Shown: positions 34,110-45,935, counted from the stretch's first letter. The stretch: 64,000 nt of DNA from Nereocystis luetkeana (GCA_031213475.1 JARUPZ010000025.1:6211676-6275675), one strand, 5' to 3'. Made by a program: numbers and translations. The notes: generated by a model from the letters alone, not told the origin.

Positions 34110-36160
34110 TCCTTGGAACTACTACAGTAAGACGTGCCCGAAACAAACGCACGCAGGGAATTTCGTCTCCCAATAGGGCCGGTCCTGGTGACAAAAACAA
34201 AAAAGGGGGAAAAACGATCAAAACGAACAGACTTTCGATTTTTCGGAAAAAAAAACTGCAGTTTGAGTCCTAATGCGAACAGAAAAAACGATTAAGAAAA
34301 AAAATAAAAACGTTTCCTACGAGAAGCTGAGTCGAATTTTTGCGCGGTTCAGTTTTTTCAGAATTACTCATTCGCCATAGCAAGCTGATTCCCGGCGATA
34401 GCGCTCAACGACGCCGGCGGGTAGACACAACTCGCACCCGCGAGGCACCGCTCCCTCCGGAGTGCTCCAGAAGTTGCGTATCGGCCATCGCTTTTCGACG
34501 TCAGACGTTTAGATGTTGAGTGGCACTCTTGTCGAAAAATATACCGCTACAGCCACTTGCTGACCCCCCCCCCGGTTTCTTGCGAGGGCACTCCTCGGTC
34601 ACACCCCACCCATAATGCGCTCGCGTTTTCACCAGACAGACCGCGTGGCAGTCACCTGAAGTACCTCGTGCCACCGTGCGCTTTGCGAACCGGTCGTGAC
34701 AAACAAATCGGGAGTCCATTCCACTCCTCCGAGCTCCTCCGATGTTCCTCTCCGCCCTTAGGGTAAGGGTAACCCATGCTCCTTACACAAGACTATAATG
34801 GCACTTCGTGAAAAGAGCCATCCCACGGTAGGGGTGCACCAGACGTTCCTGAGCCCCTCACAGTAGGAGCTCAATATCTCACCCGATGCAATACTTAGGA
34901 CGAAATTTTTTCGTGCCACCCGACCCGCACTCCTATGCGCTAACGATAGTCCTAAGACGAATACTTAGACGAGTGAAAATTCCGTCCTACTTCTGGTTCC
35001 TCACTCAGGGAATCAGTCGGTCAGAAACCTTCGGCCCAAAAAGTGCAACCCTCACCGTGGGGTGACGCGAAAATTGAGTCGTCTGGGACTTGAGGAAAAA
35101 CGAAATTTGAAAAAAATGAGGTATCGGGGTCTCCACTTCTAGTTTAATATGGAACCTTCCCAACAAAGCTCACACTGCTCTTTAGTTGTGCTTTTCGTTT
35201 TATATTTTTTCGTTTTTTTTCCCTCGTTTTTATTTTCCTCGTCAGGACCGAGAGTCCTTTAGGGGTAGGGGTGGAAAGGTTTTGGGCCCGAAAAAGTACA
35301 GACAGGGCTGAAAAAAACTCTGGGATTCTTGTTTAATTTGCATCCTTTTTTCCTGAATTTTCGAAATACAATACTTTTTTGGAAATATGTCCCTCTAATA
35401 TTTGCAAGTCATTGGTGGAATTTTGGCGAAATTTCTACGCCCACCTACCCGGCAACAGCTTCCTCAGAAAACCCACGCCCCCTTAAAAAGGCGCCGTACC
35501 TACGCAAGGGGCCCTGTAAAGATTATAATATGCCGCGCGGCGAAAAAGCCCATTTTTTCATTGAGTGCCAACTTTGAGGCTTCGAGCTGCGACAGCACGT
35601 GTGCTCCGGTCGTGCATCTGTTTACAAGCTTTACGCCCGGCGTAGCTCAACAGCGTTTTCATCGGGGCCATCCGCGGTCAGAGCACAACTGTGGAGCTAC
35701 GTAGACAGTAGGACCTGGTGTATCCTAGCACCGTACGTGCCAAATAACTCGTGCTACCTCGCGTGAACATGAACGTACGCCTGACGCTCAAAAGGCTCGT
35801 GCACCACGGGCTAAGTGACGCCCTAGCGATCCTCGAGCATGAAGTGCAAATTGATGAACCTCTTCTGTGAAAGCACTTGATTGCTGATTGCCCTACGTAC
35901 GTACCTCTAGGTATATACTCGTCTACACATGCCATTTTTTTGCCCTGCGCAACGCTTGGCCTGCCTCGACGGTCGCGCTAGCTTCGGCGTACTCTTCCAC
36001 GCTGGCCGACGGGCACACCAGAACGTCTGAAAGCGGTGGCAGACCCCCCCCCCCCGTCGTCTGTTCTTCGTCCCGTGTTCCATAAATAACAAGCTTTCAT
36101 CCGAGGACCCGTCGGGTGGACCCTCGTTTTGGAACTCTCGTACACCTCTGGGAGATCTGT
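34110..36160. other. Gene-poor segment
   Basis: AT-rich stretches, a C-run at 34565, and a segment near 34980-35060 (AAGTGCAACCC and GTCGGTCAGAAA) that resembles 56190-56300. Several short frames exist on both strands, none with domain or splice support. Confidence 0.4.
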
Positions 36161-36573
36161 GCAGATCATGTACATGTCACCTACATATCATCTACAGATC
36201 ATCTACAGTTTATGATCTAGATCGTTCAAGTAAGATAAATCATTATCTAGATCTTTCAAGGCAGATATGACATATTCTAGATCTTCCAAGGCAGATCGAT
36301 CACAATCTAGATATTTCAAGGAACATAGATCGTGATTTAGATATTTCAAGGCAGACATATCATGATCTAGATATTTCAAGGCAGATAGATCGTCTGTAGT
36401 CCCTATCTTGTGTGATGATCTAGCTCATATTGCCGGGTGGACATCTGCATGATCTGTATGTAGCACATGATCTCTGGTTTGGATTTGATCTGTACTATAA
36501 ATACGCAGATCCCGCGCAATCTCTCACAACGGCAGATACTAAGAACAATTCATAGGTGATCTACAGTAGATAT

Positions 36574-36602
<29 letters not shown>
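36150..36602. repeat. GATC-family minisatellite and GATA microsatellite
   Basis: AGATCGTGATTTAGATATTTC-like units of about 33 bp occupy 36225-36400. A reversed family core (ATCCCGCGCAATCTCTCAC) follows near 36510, then GATA units at 36571-36602. Confidence 0.88.
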
Positions 36603-36604
<2 letters not shown>

Positions 36605-37287
36605 TACAATGATCTATCTGCTCTGTCAGAGGTGTGAACTCTCGACTGCAGCCATGTTGGTGTTTTGCGTGTTCAAGGAAGGAGGGTGTTCCATGGCGAC
36701 GTTGTCGCGCGTTGGCGTCGTCTGAAAAAGGCGACCACGCGCCTCCCATATAGGCGCTACTGCTGTAGTACATATCTGAGGCGACGCGCCTCGTGTGCTA
36801 CTCCTATTGTAGTCGTGGGAAGCCAGTTTAGGTCGACGTCCAGCCGTACTCGCCAGAAAAAAATATGCTATAAGACGGAACTACCACTGTACTACCGTGA
36901 ACACTAGGTACTACCACTGCAGAGTGAATACCCGGTGTGTACGGAATTTACGTCAGAGACCGATCTTTTTGGGGGCGTCTCGGGATTTCCGAGGGGGGTG
37001 AAATCACCATTAAAAAAAAGACAGCAGTTACAGCGACGGCCACCGCGTGATTCGGGGGATGATGCAGTGGTTGGTGTCGGAGTTGCTATGGTTGGTAGGA
37101 CTCGTGCGGCACGGGAGTACTGTGTCACTACTACTGCAACATCGCACCAACCATTGTTACATACTGCTGGGCGCCCACGCTGCTCGTAGACGGTTCAATG
37201 GTTGATAGCACCAACGTTAATAGGGCTCTTCATGGGTCTTGACCCGACCCTCGAGTCGTGCCAGATGGTATTCGACATCTCACAGGT

Positions 37288-37607
37288 CGGGTTGGGTCGG
37301 GTTGGGTCGGGTCGGGTCGGGTCGGGTCGGGTCGGGTCGGGTCGGGTCGGGTCGGGTCGGGTCGGGTCGGGTCGGGTCGGGTCGGGTCGGGTCGGGTCGG
37401 GTCGGGTCGGGTCGGGTCGGGTCGGGTCGGGTCGGGTCGGGTCGGGTCGGGTCGGGTCGGGTCGGGTCGGGTCGGGTCGGGTCGGGTCGGGTCGGGTCGG
37501 GTCGGGTCGGGTCGGGTCGGGTCGGGTCGGGTCGGGTCGGGTCGGGTCGGGTCGGGTCGGGTCGGGTCGGGTCGGGTCGGGTCGGGTCGGGTCGGGTCGG
37601 GTCGGGT
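37288..37607 (+). repeat. Perfect GGGTC pentamer array, about 64 units
   Basis: GTCGG repeats without a visible error for about 300 bp. Because 5 is prime to 3, every plus frame reads Gly-Arg-Val-Gly-Ser and the minus frames stay open too, so long frames here are meaningless. The purity suggests recent expansion. Confidence 0.98.
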
Positions 37608-37974
37608 CAGGACGTCTTCAAAGTCTCACGCGTTGGGTCGGGACTGGGTTAAGAGGTGACTCGACCCGACCCGACTCGGGAGGTTTGACCCAACCGGCGA
37701 ACGGCCCTGAAAATTATCAACAATTGTTTAGTTGCTATCTCGGGGTCCCAATACGGACTAGCATACTTTTATAGCTTAATTAATACATACTCAGTCAAGG
37801 GGAGCGGTCTCCATAGGCCGTTGTTGTGGGAGAGTTTATTTTTCTAAAACAAACTTCCAGATTTTGTGACGTCTTTTCTTCGCGCAGTCTGCTTTTAACG
37901 TCCAATTTTTCGGGGGGGGTTTTGCTCCAGATATGTGAAATTTACTTAATTTTTGTCCTCTGTTAAGGGTCATT

Positions 37975-38330
37975 CTTATCGGAGAGCTTTCTTTCCAAAT
38001 TTTCGACATTTTTTTCGCGCAATTTTTCAATCTTCCATATTTTCCTGTTTTTTTTCCAAACATTGGAATGTTAACGAACATGATATTTTTGGTTCTGGAG
38101 AATTTCACGAATAGTGACTGAACGCCTCCGTATATTGATAAATATCTCCAACTATTTCCAAACTCTGGAAATTATGGAAAAAACGCTCTCCGATAAGAAT
38201 GAACCTAATTTCACGTATTGTGACAGTAACGCCTCCGTATCTTGATACGCGCAAATTTCGATAATTTAACACAGCGGAAACTTCTCAGGAAAAGGGCTCT
38301 CCGATAGCATCCGTGTGTTTTGCAGCATGG
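37975..38330 (+). repeat. Tandem and inverted dispersed repeat
   Basis: GAACGCCTCCGTAT and CTCTCCGATAAGAATGAACC recur at about 115-bp spacing. An inverted relative lies at 11690-11900. Confidence 0.7.
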
Positions 38331-38399
38331 ATGGTCTAACATCCGTGTGTTTTGCAGCATGGACGGTCTGAGATACGGCACTGCAAAGGTCGTCTGAGC

Positions 38400-38989
38400 G
38401 CCAGTCCTTTCAACTTCCAGGTACCCTCTGGGCTAGTGGGGCTCAGTCCGTTTAGCCCCCAGGTGCCCTGTGGACTGGCTGGCGGGGCTCAGTCCTTTCA
38501 GCCCCCAGGTGCCCTGTGGACTGGTGAGACCAAGTCCTTCCAGCCCTCTAGGTACCCTGTGTGTGACTCCTTCCTTTCAGCCCCCAAGGCATCTTGTGGA
38601 CTGCGGACTGGTGGGACTCGGTTCTTTCAGACCCCAGGTACCCTGTGGAATGTGGACTGGAGGGACTCGCTCTTCTCAGCCCCCAGGTATCCTGTGGAAT
38701 GTGGACTGTTGGGACTCAGTCCTTTCAGCCCCCATGTACTGTGGACTGTTGGGACTCAGTCCTTTCAGCCCCCAGGTACTGTGGACTGTTGGGACTCAGT
38801 CCTTTCAGCCCCCAGGTACTGTGGACTGTTGGGACTCAGTCCTTTCAGCCCCCAGGTACTGTGGACTGTTGGGCCTCGGTCCTTTCAGCTTTCAGGTACC
38901 CTGTGAACTGGTGGGACCCAGTCCTTTCAACCCGCAGTACTGCTGTGGGCCGATTGACGAGACTCAGTGCTTTCAGCCCCCAGGCACCC
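38400..38989 (+). repeat. Minisatellite, 40-bp core unit
   Basis: Unit GTACTGTGGACTGTTGGGAC plus TCAGTCCTTTCAGCCCCCAG. It is exact at 40-bp spacing between 38736 and 38876, with longer diverged units before. A SINE interrupts it at 38990, and diverged units resume at 39330-39400. Confidence 0.95.
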
Positions 38990-39329
38990 TTTTTTTTTTT
39001 TTTTTTTTCCATCCCATTCATTATCTTCGCCCATCTTCTTCTCTCTCTCCTTCCAACTCGTAACTCAGATCCGGGGTCACATAGCAGGCTCTTCTCCCCC
39101 CTTCCCGCTACGGTACGTGCCTTCATTTTTATCGCGAGAAGATTTCAGCCTTTTCTTCCCTCGTCGACTCGCATCGAATTGTGCCTACCCACGCTGCAAG
39201 GCGCTCTCAACAATTGAATCCCTTTTTTTATTTTTGCAAATAAAGTCAAAGTCCGACCCTCCTAGGGCTCGAACCCAGGACTCAAACAAGTAGAATTCGA
39301 GGTTAACCACTTGAACCACCGGGGCGACC
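38990..39329 (-). mobile_element. tRNA-derived SINE, copy 2 (complete)
   Basis: The element strand starts GGTCGCCCCGGTGGTTCAAG. It carries an A-box-like TGGTTCAAGTGG (complement of 39307-39318) and a B-box GGTTCGAGCCC (complement of 39266-39276) in a foldable T-arm. A body of about 250 bp and an A tail (poly-T at 38990) follow. It is inserted in the 40-bp minisatellite. Confidence 0.93.
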
Positions 39330-39576
39330 GGCCAGTTAGACCAGTCCTTTGGACCGGTGGGGCCCAGTCATTTCAGCCCCCTGGGTACCCTGAGAACTGA
39401 GTCTTCGAAAAATACTCGGATTGGCGAGTCATCGACTGGGTTCCGACGACATTTGCAGTAATGGTTCGTATCCGGTACAAATAAAAAAATAAAAAAAAGT
39501 TTTTTCATCATCACCTTCACCATTGTAGGAGGTTTTAGACCCTCAGCTATCTTCTGGACACGCCGTGCGTGGTCTC

Positions 39577-39990
39577 GGGGCGTGTCTTAAATTTCTCCAA
39601 AAAGCATGGGAACGAGCGGAACGGAACAACGAGGCTGCTCGCGGTCATTCGTCCCAATCCCGAGAAAAAAGAAAGAAAGAGTTTTGAGTCCACGCAGAAT
39701 CCTGGGCTTTGCCAGCACAATCAGTACGATTGGTATATTTGGCACATGCCACGGCATATTGGTGCCCATGTCCATCTTCGGTGGTGGTGCCCATCTACGC
39801 CAAATGATGTAAAATATGTTATTTGTTCTCGTTCGGTCGGGCCGTTTGGTCCCCCAAAAAAGAAAAAGGGGTGCAGCATCTGAATATATTCCTTTTTCAC
39901 AACCGAGCAGCACCAACTCATCTGTTGTAGTTTAATAGTATTTCATTCGGTTCGTTAGAATTCTCTCTAGGGGTGGGTTTAAGACACGCC
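39577..39990. mobile_element. Putative DNA element with 14-bp inverted ends
   Basis: The left end GGGGCGTGTCTTAAA is mirrored by TTTAAGACACGCCC at the right. About 410 bp lie between them, with a weak frame on each strand. I see no transposase and no clear target duplication. Confidence 0.6.
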
Positions 39991-40206
39991 CTCGACGTGT
40001 AATGACTCATCACCATGGTATAATAGGGCTTGCACTTTCTTTGCCTTCTGAGGCAAAAGCGTTCTGCCTCGTACCGCTGTAAATGATTGAGCCCTCAAGT
40101 CTGGGGTGAGTAACTGCTGTTAATAGTATACCGGTTAGTCTTAATAGTATGACGTTTTTACTACGGAGACACGGGCACCCATGTTACAATCACCGCCTGG
40201 AGTACG

Positions 40207-40380
40207 ATGTTCCCTTCCCCCCCCCCCCCCGTCTCTCTTCCTTCTTGCTTTTTTCGTTCGCCTTGTCTCTTCCTTTGGTTTCCTTTCCCCTCCACGCCGT
40301 CCGCATGCCGGTATCTTCCTCTCCTTCGTGTTGCTTCGTCCGTGCAGCCGATATCTGTCCTTCCTGTTCCAGTTCCTGAG
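40207..40380 (+). other. Pyrimidine-rich block, no gene seen
   Basis: A poly-C run followed by CT-rich sequence ending in TTCCTGTTCCAG. This could be a splice acceptor, but no convincing exon follows. Confidence 0.35.
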
Positions 40381-40504
40381 TATATGTGATTCCCATCTAT
40401 TACATATTAATATAATATTAATAGCAGCCTTTCTGAACTACTTGTTGTGGCACTTGTATTCTGTTTCATCTCATCATGGGTTTGGGTTTTGTCGTATTTT
40501 TGTT

Positions 40505-40635
40505 CTTAATTTCTGGTCTTGGTTGTGTTGTTGTCCTCTCGTACCCGGTACGCTGGCATTTCCCTTGCTTGACACTTGAATGATTATTTTATTTTTGATT
40601 TTTTTTTGGGAGGGTCTTCCTCTGTCTCACAGTCG

Positions 40636-40711
<76 letters not shown>

Positions 40712-40930
40712 CTTCACAATAAATCGTCCTTTCTACCCAGCTTCATCAGTACACCCAGTGTCCGTTCTGATTCCCTATCCTAGAGAGATACTGATTCTTC
40801 TGTGGTCACACACTACTGTGAGACAGAGGAAGACAAAAAATAAAAACTAAATCGCAAATTCAAGTGTCAGCAAGTGAAATGTCAGCGTACCGGGTACGAG
40901 AACACAACAACACAAGCAGGACCGGAAACT
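40505..40930. repeat. Large inverted repeat enclosing a GTT array and LINE scrap
   Basis: The left arm contains GTTGTGTTGTTGTCCTCTCG, TACCCGGTACGCTGGCATTT and CTTCCTCTGTCTCACAG (ends about 40632). The right arm carries their complements (40811-40930). The loop holds the TTG array (40635-40710) and a LINE 3' fragment. Confidence 0.85.
40708..40811 (-). mobile_element. LINE copy 3, 3' fragment with CAA tail
   Basis: CTTCACAATAAATCGTCCTT to CTGATTCTTCTGTGGTCACA matches the 3' ends of the LINE copies at 14367 and 43497. The adjoining TTG array is, on the element strand, a CAA-repeat tail. Confidence 0.85.
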
Positions 40931-41483
40931 GTGACCACAGAATCAGTATATCTCTACTACTGCTGTACGAGCTGGTCCAGCCGAAAAATGGATAAACCAC
41001 TCTAAGGTCGTATCTCGTGAACCACTGCGAATTTTGACTTGAAATTTGGAGGCACTGACCCTGACACCACACTGCCTGCGCACACGCAGCAAAAAAAAAA
41101 AAAACTAAAATTAAGATATTTTTTTATATTTCGACGACTCGATCATGACGGGTTGTCGGCGGAAACTCAAAAAACGCCAATTTTTCAACAGAATTTTCGC
41201 AACAAAATCGTCGTTCCCGATCGACGCGAAAAAAGAATGGTGCAGGCGTAGCTGAAGACCCCAGGAGAACATCGCACGGTATTACTTTCATTGCGCAATT
41301 CGCCATTCGCCACCCATCAAGAGATACTGCCAAAAACAAGATTTCCATACATAAAACAAGTAACTACGAGAAATGTGTTTTTTTTCTGCGATGTTCCGCT
41401 CCATTTTGCCAGTTTCGATCCAAAAATTAAACCTCATATTTGAACCGCTTGTGCAAATGAACGGAAAACACGCCTTTCATTTA

Positions 41484-41575
41484 CAACTGCAATCCCGTTT
41501 TGGGAAAAACTACTCAAATTTCAAGTGGTTTGTCCCCAAAACGGGACTGCAAGCAGCCCCGTAAAAGCATCTTCG
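41484..41575. mobile_element. GGACTGCAG-family MITE, copy 7
   Basis: AACTGCAATCCCGTTTTGGG on the left, GTTTGTCCCCAAAACGGGAC on the right. Confidence 0.88.
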
Positions 41576-41590
41576 ACTGCTAAGCGAATA

Positions 41591-41948
41591 CATTTTTATT
41601 TATTTTTCTCATCCCATTTACTATCTTCGCTAGGCTAATCTTCGCACATCTTCTTCTCTCTCTCCTTCCAACTCATAACTCGGATCCGGGGTCACATAGC
41701 AGGCTCTTCTACCCCCTTCCCGCTACGGTACGTGCCTTCATTTTTATCGCGAGAAGATTTCAGCCTGTTCTTCCCTCGTCGACTCGCATCGAATTGTGTC
41801 TACCCACACTGCAAGGCGCTCTCAACAATTGAATCCTTTTGATTTTGATTTTTGCAAATAAAGCCAAAGGTCCGACCCACCTGGGGCTCGAACCCAGGAC
41901 TCAAACAAGTAGAATTCGAGGTTAACCACTTGAACCACAGGGGCGACC
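41591..41948 (-). mobile_element. tRNA-derived SINE, copy 3 (complete)
   Basis: Same A-box (complement of 41926-41937), B-box and body as copy 2, with more divergence, including an ATTTTTATTTATTT-type tail instead of pure poly-T. Confidence 0.92.
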
Positions 41949-42219
41949 GCATGCAGCAGCAGCATTGCACTTGAATTTAGAGACACGACGGCACTGGGTA
42001 CGGTGGTACACAGACAGTAGTGTAGTATTGATAGCAGTCGAATCGAATGCTCGCTCTCCTGCTCTGAACCCCACAAGCAGTCGCCTCTCCCTGCTTCTGT
42101 GAATGACCTGCGTCTGCGTCTGCCTGCTTCAGCGCTTCAGCTGCTCCTCAACTGCTCTTCAACTGCTCTTCAACCGCTCTTCAACTATTAATACTACTGT
42201 TTGCCCTGCGCAGAGCCAG

Positions 42220-42282
42220 ATGCCGCGTAACAAGGTACTGCGGTATACCGATGGTTTCCAAGCTGATTTCCTCGACAACGCG
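42220..42282 (+). CDS. Likely first exon, 21 codons
   Basis: ATG at 42220 opens MPRNKVLRYTDGFQADFLDN plus Ala, then a consensus G|GTGAGT donor in phase 0. CTCTTCAACTGCTCTTCAAC repeats upstream would lie in the leader. The next exon was not found within the following kilobase, which has open frames but no clear acceptor. The family was not recognised. Confidence 0.45.
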
Positions 42283-43493
42283 GTGAGTACAAACGCCCAG
42301 CGACACGTTTATGTATAAGTTTCCACGCCATGTTTCCGAAACCACCAACTTCGTTGTGTGCGGCCCTCCCTCGTTCGGAGAAGGTCGGCTCGGAAGCTCA
42401 TGTCCTGGGGGGGTCTCTGCGACGCTCTGCTACGACGCAAAACAGTCTATTTGGTAGTACAGCAGTACTGGTATGTCAAAAGGGCAGACAACCACGACGG
42501 CCACCAAATAACAGATAAACGACAGAACAGAGGATGTGGCCCACCTTCTGCTCCATGCGCTTCATCTCCCTCGCGCGGTGGCGACAACAGCAGTGACAGA
42601 AGCAGCGGTACTTCTGCACCCCTACTTCGGTCAACGCCCTGCGGCACTATGATTCCTGCGTGGTATTCTGCTGAGACCTTCGCACAGCAGTAGCAGCAGC
42701 AGCAGGACATGTACGGTACTTGCAAACAACTCAAATATTTTTGTTCTTTGTGACAAACGTGGGTATAGACGCGTCGAGGACTTATATATGCTGTTTGTTT
42801 AGTACAATGAAGCGGTCAGTCAAGCGGTCAAACCTTGCGGTGCTCTGTTCCGAAGCAACATCTCGGTTTTCGGAGATCGCGGCGGAATTACTCTTCCCCT
42901 ATCCCCTAAAGAACACGCCTGTTTGTAATGTTACCTTAGACGCTTAGACAGAACGTGCGTCACGTTGGTCGAGCTGATACGTCGTAGCCACACCCTGGCG
43001 GTCCACCTGTTACTCTGCTCTATTCACACACATTTCTCCCGGCTGCGATTTAGTTAGTAGCCGAAAGGGAGAGAAGGAGAGCGAGAGAGAGGTTGTTTAC
43101 GTACGGAGGAGAAGGAGGAGGAGAAGAAGGAGGAGAAGAGGGGCGTTGTGTTCTCGATAGACGCATCATTCTCTGAGATCAAAAATATTTTGTTCCTCGT
43201 ACCAAGGCTCTTGCTATATCTACCTCCCACCAGGAGACCTTCCCGACAAGGTGAGACAGAAACGTCCATGCCCCGACTGAGCGAGACGTTTATGGCTTGG
43301 TGACTGACTGGTGGTGTTGTTGGTAGGCCTGCGATGTGGCTCTAGAGCTAGTACGAGAGGGAGAGGGAGGTTGATTCTCGGGGCTTTAAAAGTGCGGTGT
43401 ATCATGATCATGATATCATAAAAATAACGATGATGATGTCATCCCTTGGCCTCATCCCGGATCTAAGCATGCAGACAACATGATACCTATCTC

Positions 43494-45540
43494 TTCTTCA
43501 CATTAAACCGTTCTTTCTACCCGTCGACATCCAGCACAACCAGTGTCCGTGCCGATTCTTCATCTTCAATCCTAGAAGAGATACAAGTTCTGTGGTCACA
43601 AAGCTACGCCACAGAGATACTACGTTGCCACGTACCAGGTATGCAGTAAGCACAGCAGTGGGCAACGCAACGCCATGTCATCATACTAGATACGACAGGC
43701 ACAACATACACATTCTATAAAATAGAGAAACGAAAGGAAACAATCAAAGGGAAAACAAAAACAAAGAAGACAAATCCAAAGAGATGAAGAAAAAAAAAAG
43801 AAGCAAAAACTAGAAGAAACAGTTTGCCGTGCCCGCCCCCCGCAGGCGAGGTGGCCAACACTTGAAAAAGAACGAGCTGAAAAAAAATAAAAAAAAATAA
43901 GACAAAGAACCAAGGAAAAAGTAACAAAGGGAAAATAACAGGCAGACCAAAGCCCAAAGCACCCTCCAGGTGGCGGCAGCAGTTTGTGGTACGAGTAGTA
44001 TAGCCAGGTTCTCCCTGCTAATCCACCTGGTACCTTGCTACCCTGACTGCCGTCTCCGCCATGCGTTCATCAACTATGCCTAGCCCCTTGGCCTCAGACA
44101 ATACGAAACGGGCAGAGCAGGTTCGTCATCCAACCGCGCCACACGACTCCTTCAGTACGGCTTATCAATCAGAAAAGGAAGGGAAGGAAATCAACTGAAA
44201 ATCACGGAGAATCAGCGCAATAAAGAAAAAAAAAGAAGAAAAAAAAGAGAAGACAAGGGAAGACCACGTTCGAGCCAGCTGCACCGGTTGGGGGCACCAG
44301 TAGTATGGTCATGTTCTACTTCCTAGTCGGCCTGGTGCCTTGCTACCCTGCCTGCCATCTCCTTCCTACTTTCGTCCACCGCAGTTTCCCTTCTTCTCCT
44401 TCTGTTCCCCCCCCTCTCCGCATTCCCTTGGTCGGGTTTTCTGCCACTTCTCCCGTTGCCCCCTCCCCCCCCCATTCCCTTGGACACTATCCAAGGCGGA
44501 TGCGCGGCGCTGCCTACTCATCTCGGCCTCAGCCTCGTGCCACCTCGCAATGAACCGTTCGGCTGCTTCAAGGATCCCCCGGTAGCACTTCCCCGCCTTT
44601 TTGGCTGCAGTGGACCACAACGCGGTCTCAACTCCAAACACCAAGGGGGCAACTTCCGTTGACCCTTCGGTGGCTCGGAACTCCCTAAGGTCTTCGACTA
44701 TGCATCTATGCCGAGTCTTACACTGTCCGCCTGGTCTCGGGTTCTCCCCACCAGCTATCGTCCCGAACATTATCCGACTGGGTAATCGCTCCTTGCTTTG
44801 CCGTGCCACGCCCCCCGCAAAGAAGAGCCGCCGTTTACGAATGGTCGTTTCGATGCTCTCGCAACGTGTCATCTTAAGGGCCTTCGCGTACGAGAGGGTG
44901 GCATGGTCAGTACGAAGTCGGCGGTGGAAGCCAATGACTCGCAACAGGACTAGGTGGTGAGCCGTTCGGAGCTTGGCAAAGTGTTCCGCTCTGAGGGTCC
45001 ACGTCACACACCCGTACAGCAGGGTCTCAATCACCTCGGCCTTCAGCATTCGGACTTTAAGGCTAAGGGGGTCGGTCGTCCTATCATACAACTCGTGGCC
45101 GAACCGTTTGAGGCATGCTCGCATGAGGCGGATCCGTCGGTCGATTTCGAGCGAGAGGTCAGCATTTTCGTGGATACTGCCGCCTAGGTATAAGAACTGG
45201 GTCGTCTGCTGATACCTCTAGCCTGCCGCTTCGATGACGAGCGGTGGTGCGAGGGGTGTCTGGTCTGGTGTTTGTAGGAGCATTGTCTCTGTCTTCTTTT
45301 CCGACACCGTGAGGCCTGCTGCTTCGAAGACAGTCACGATGACTGTCATCCTTTTCACGAGCCCTTCCGCCGACTTCGAGACAATTCCTGCTTCATCGGC
45401 GTACAACATGCCCCATACAGCCCTTCGCACGCACGCCAATGGCTCCCGCTTCTCTGTTGGAACTACTCCAGCAACACTGAGTTGGACCAACTCCCTTACT
45501 GGGGTGCATCTGATACATCTGGTGGAACACACTCCTAGCG
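43494..45540 (-). mobile_element. LINE copy 2, 5'-truncated, reverse transcriptase with YADE motif
   Basis: This is a longer sister of copy 1. The minus strand reads LACVRRAVWGMLYADEAGIV, where the family consensus would have YADD. It goes on through SEKKTETMLLQT to DRRIRLMRACLKRFG, ETLLYGCVTWTL and RRLFFAGGVARQ. An in-frame TAG at about 45219 interrupts it where copy 1 has a Gln codon, and the C-terminal ends of the two copies differ by a frameshift. Similarity begins at CTTCACATTAAACCGTTC (43497). Nothing upstream of about 45540 looks like LINE, so the endonuclease and most of the RT are absent. Confidence 0.9.
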
Positions 45541-45935
45541 GGAGCAGACGTGCGTATGCGAGTCACGTCGTGACAATAGTAGTCGCGAGCCACACAGGTC
45601 GGCATGGGGGGGAAGAGGGGGGGGGGGAGGGGGGTTACGCCCGCCAAGGTGTCTTGTGGGGCCACAAGAACAGCATTTTGCTGTGCAGTCGGGCGCGGTT
45701 GCACATGAGAAGAGCAGTGGTATCCATACGGATACCGTTGTATTACTGTTGGTGCAGTGTGCCGCATTGTACTTTTTCTTGCTCTTTCGCCGAATGTGTT
45801 GCTGCATTGGTGTGGCACCCTTCATGTTGGATTCGACGGCGGTAGCTTTGCCTCAACACCTGCGCGAGGTCGAGGATTTGGTCTAACCTTACGCTGGCAA
45901 GCTCCTGTGTAAAATACTTCGACCGCGCGTACTAT

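Noticed and set aside
36571-36602. CRISPR-like regular spacing in GATA, GATC and other arrays
   Set aside because: The units are contiguous simple repeats without unique spacers, and the genome is eukaryotic.
37202-37774. 190-codon Gly-Arg-Val-Gly-Ser protein
   Set aside because: Pure translation of the GGGTC pentamer, open in every plus frame.
38352-39217. Pro/Ser/Gln-rich frames of about 200 codons
   Set aside because: Translations of the 40-bp minisatellite running into a SINE.
39266-39329. Stand-alone tRNA gene
   Set aside because: The A and B boxes belong to a SINE head: the same head, body and tail recur at two other sites.
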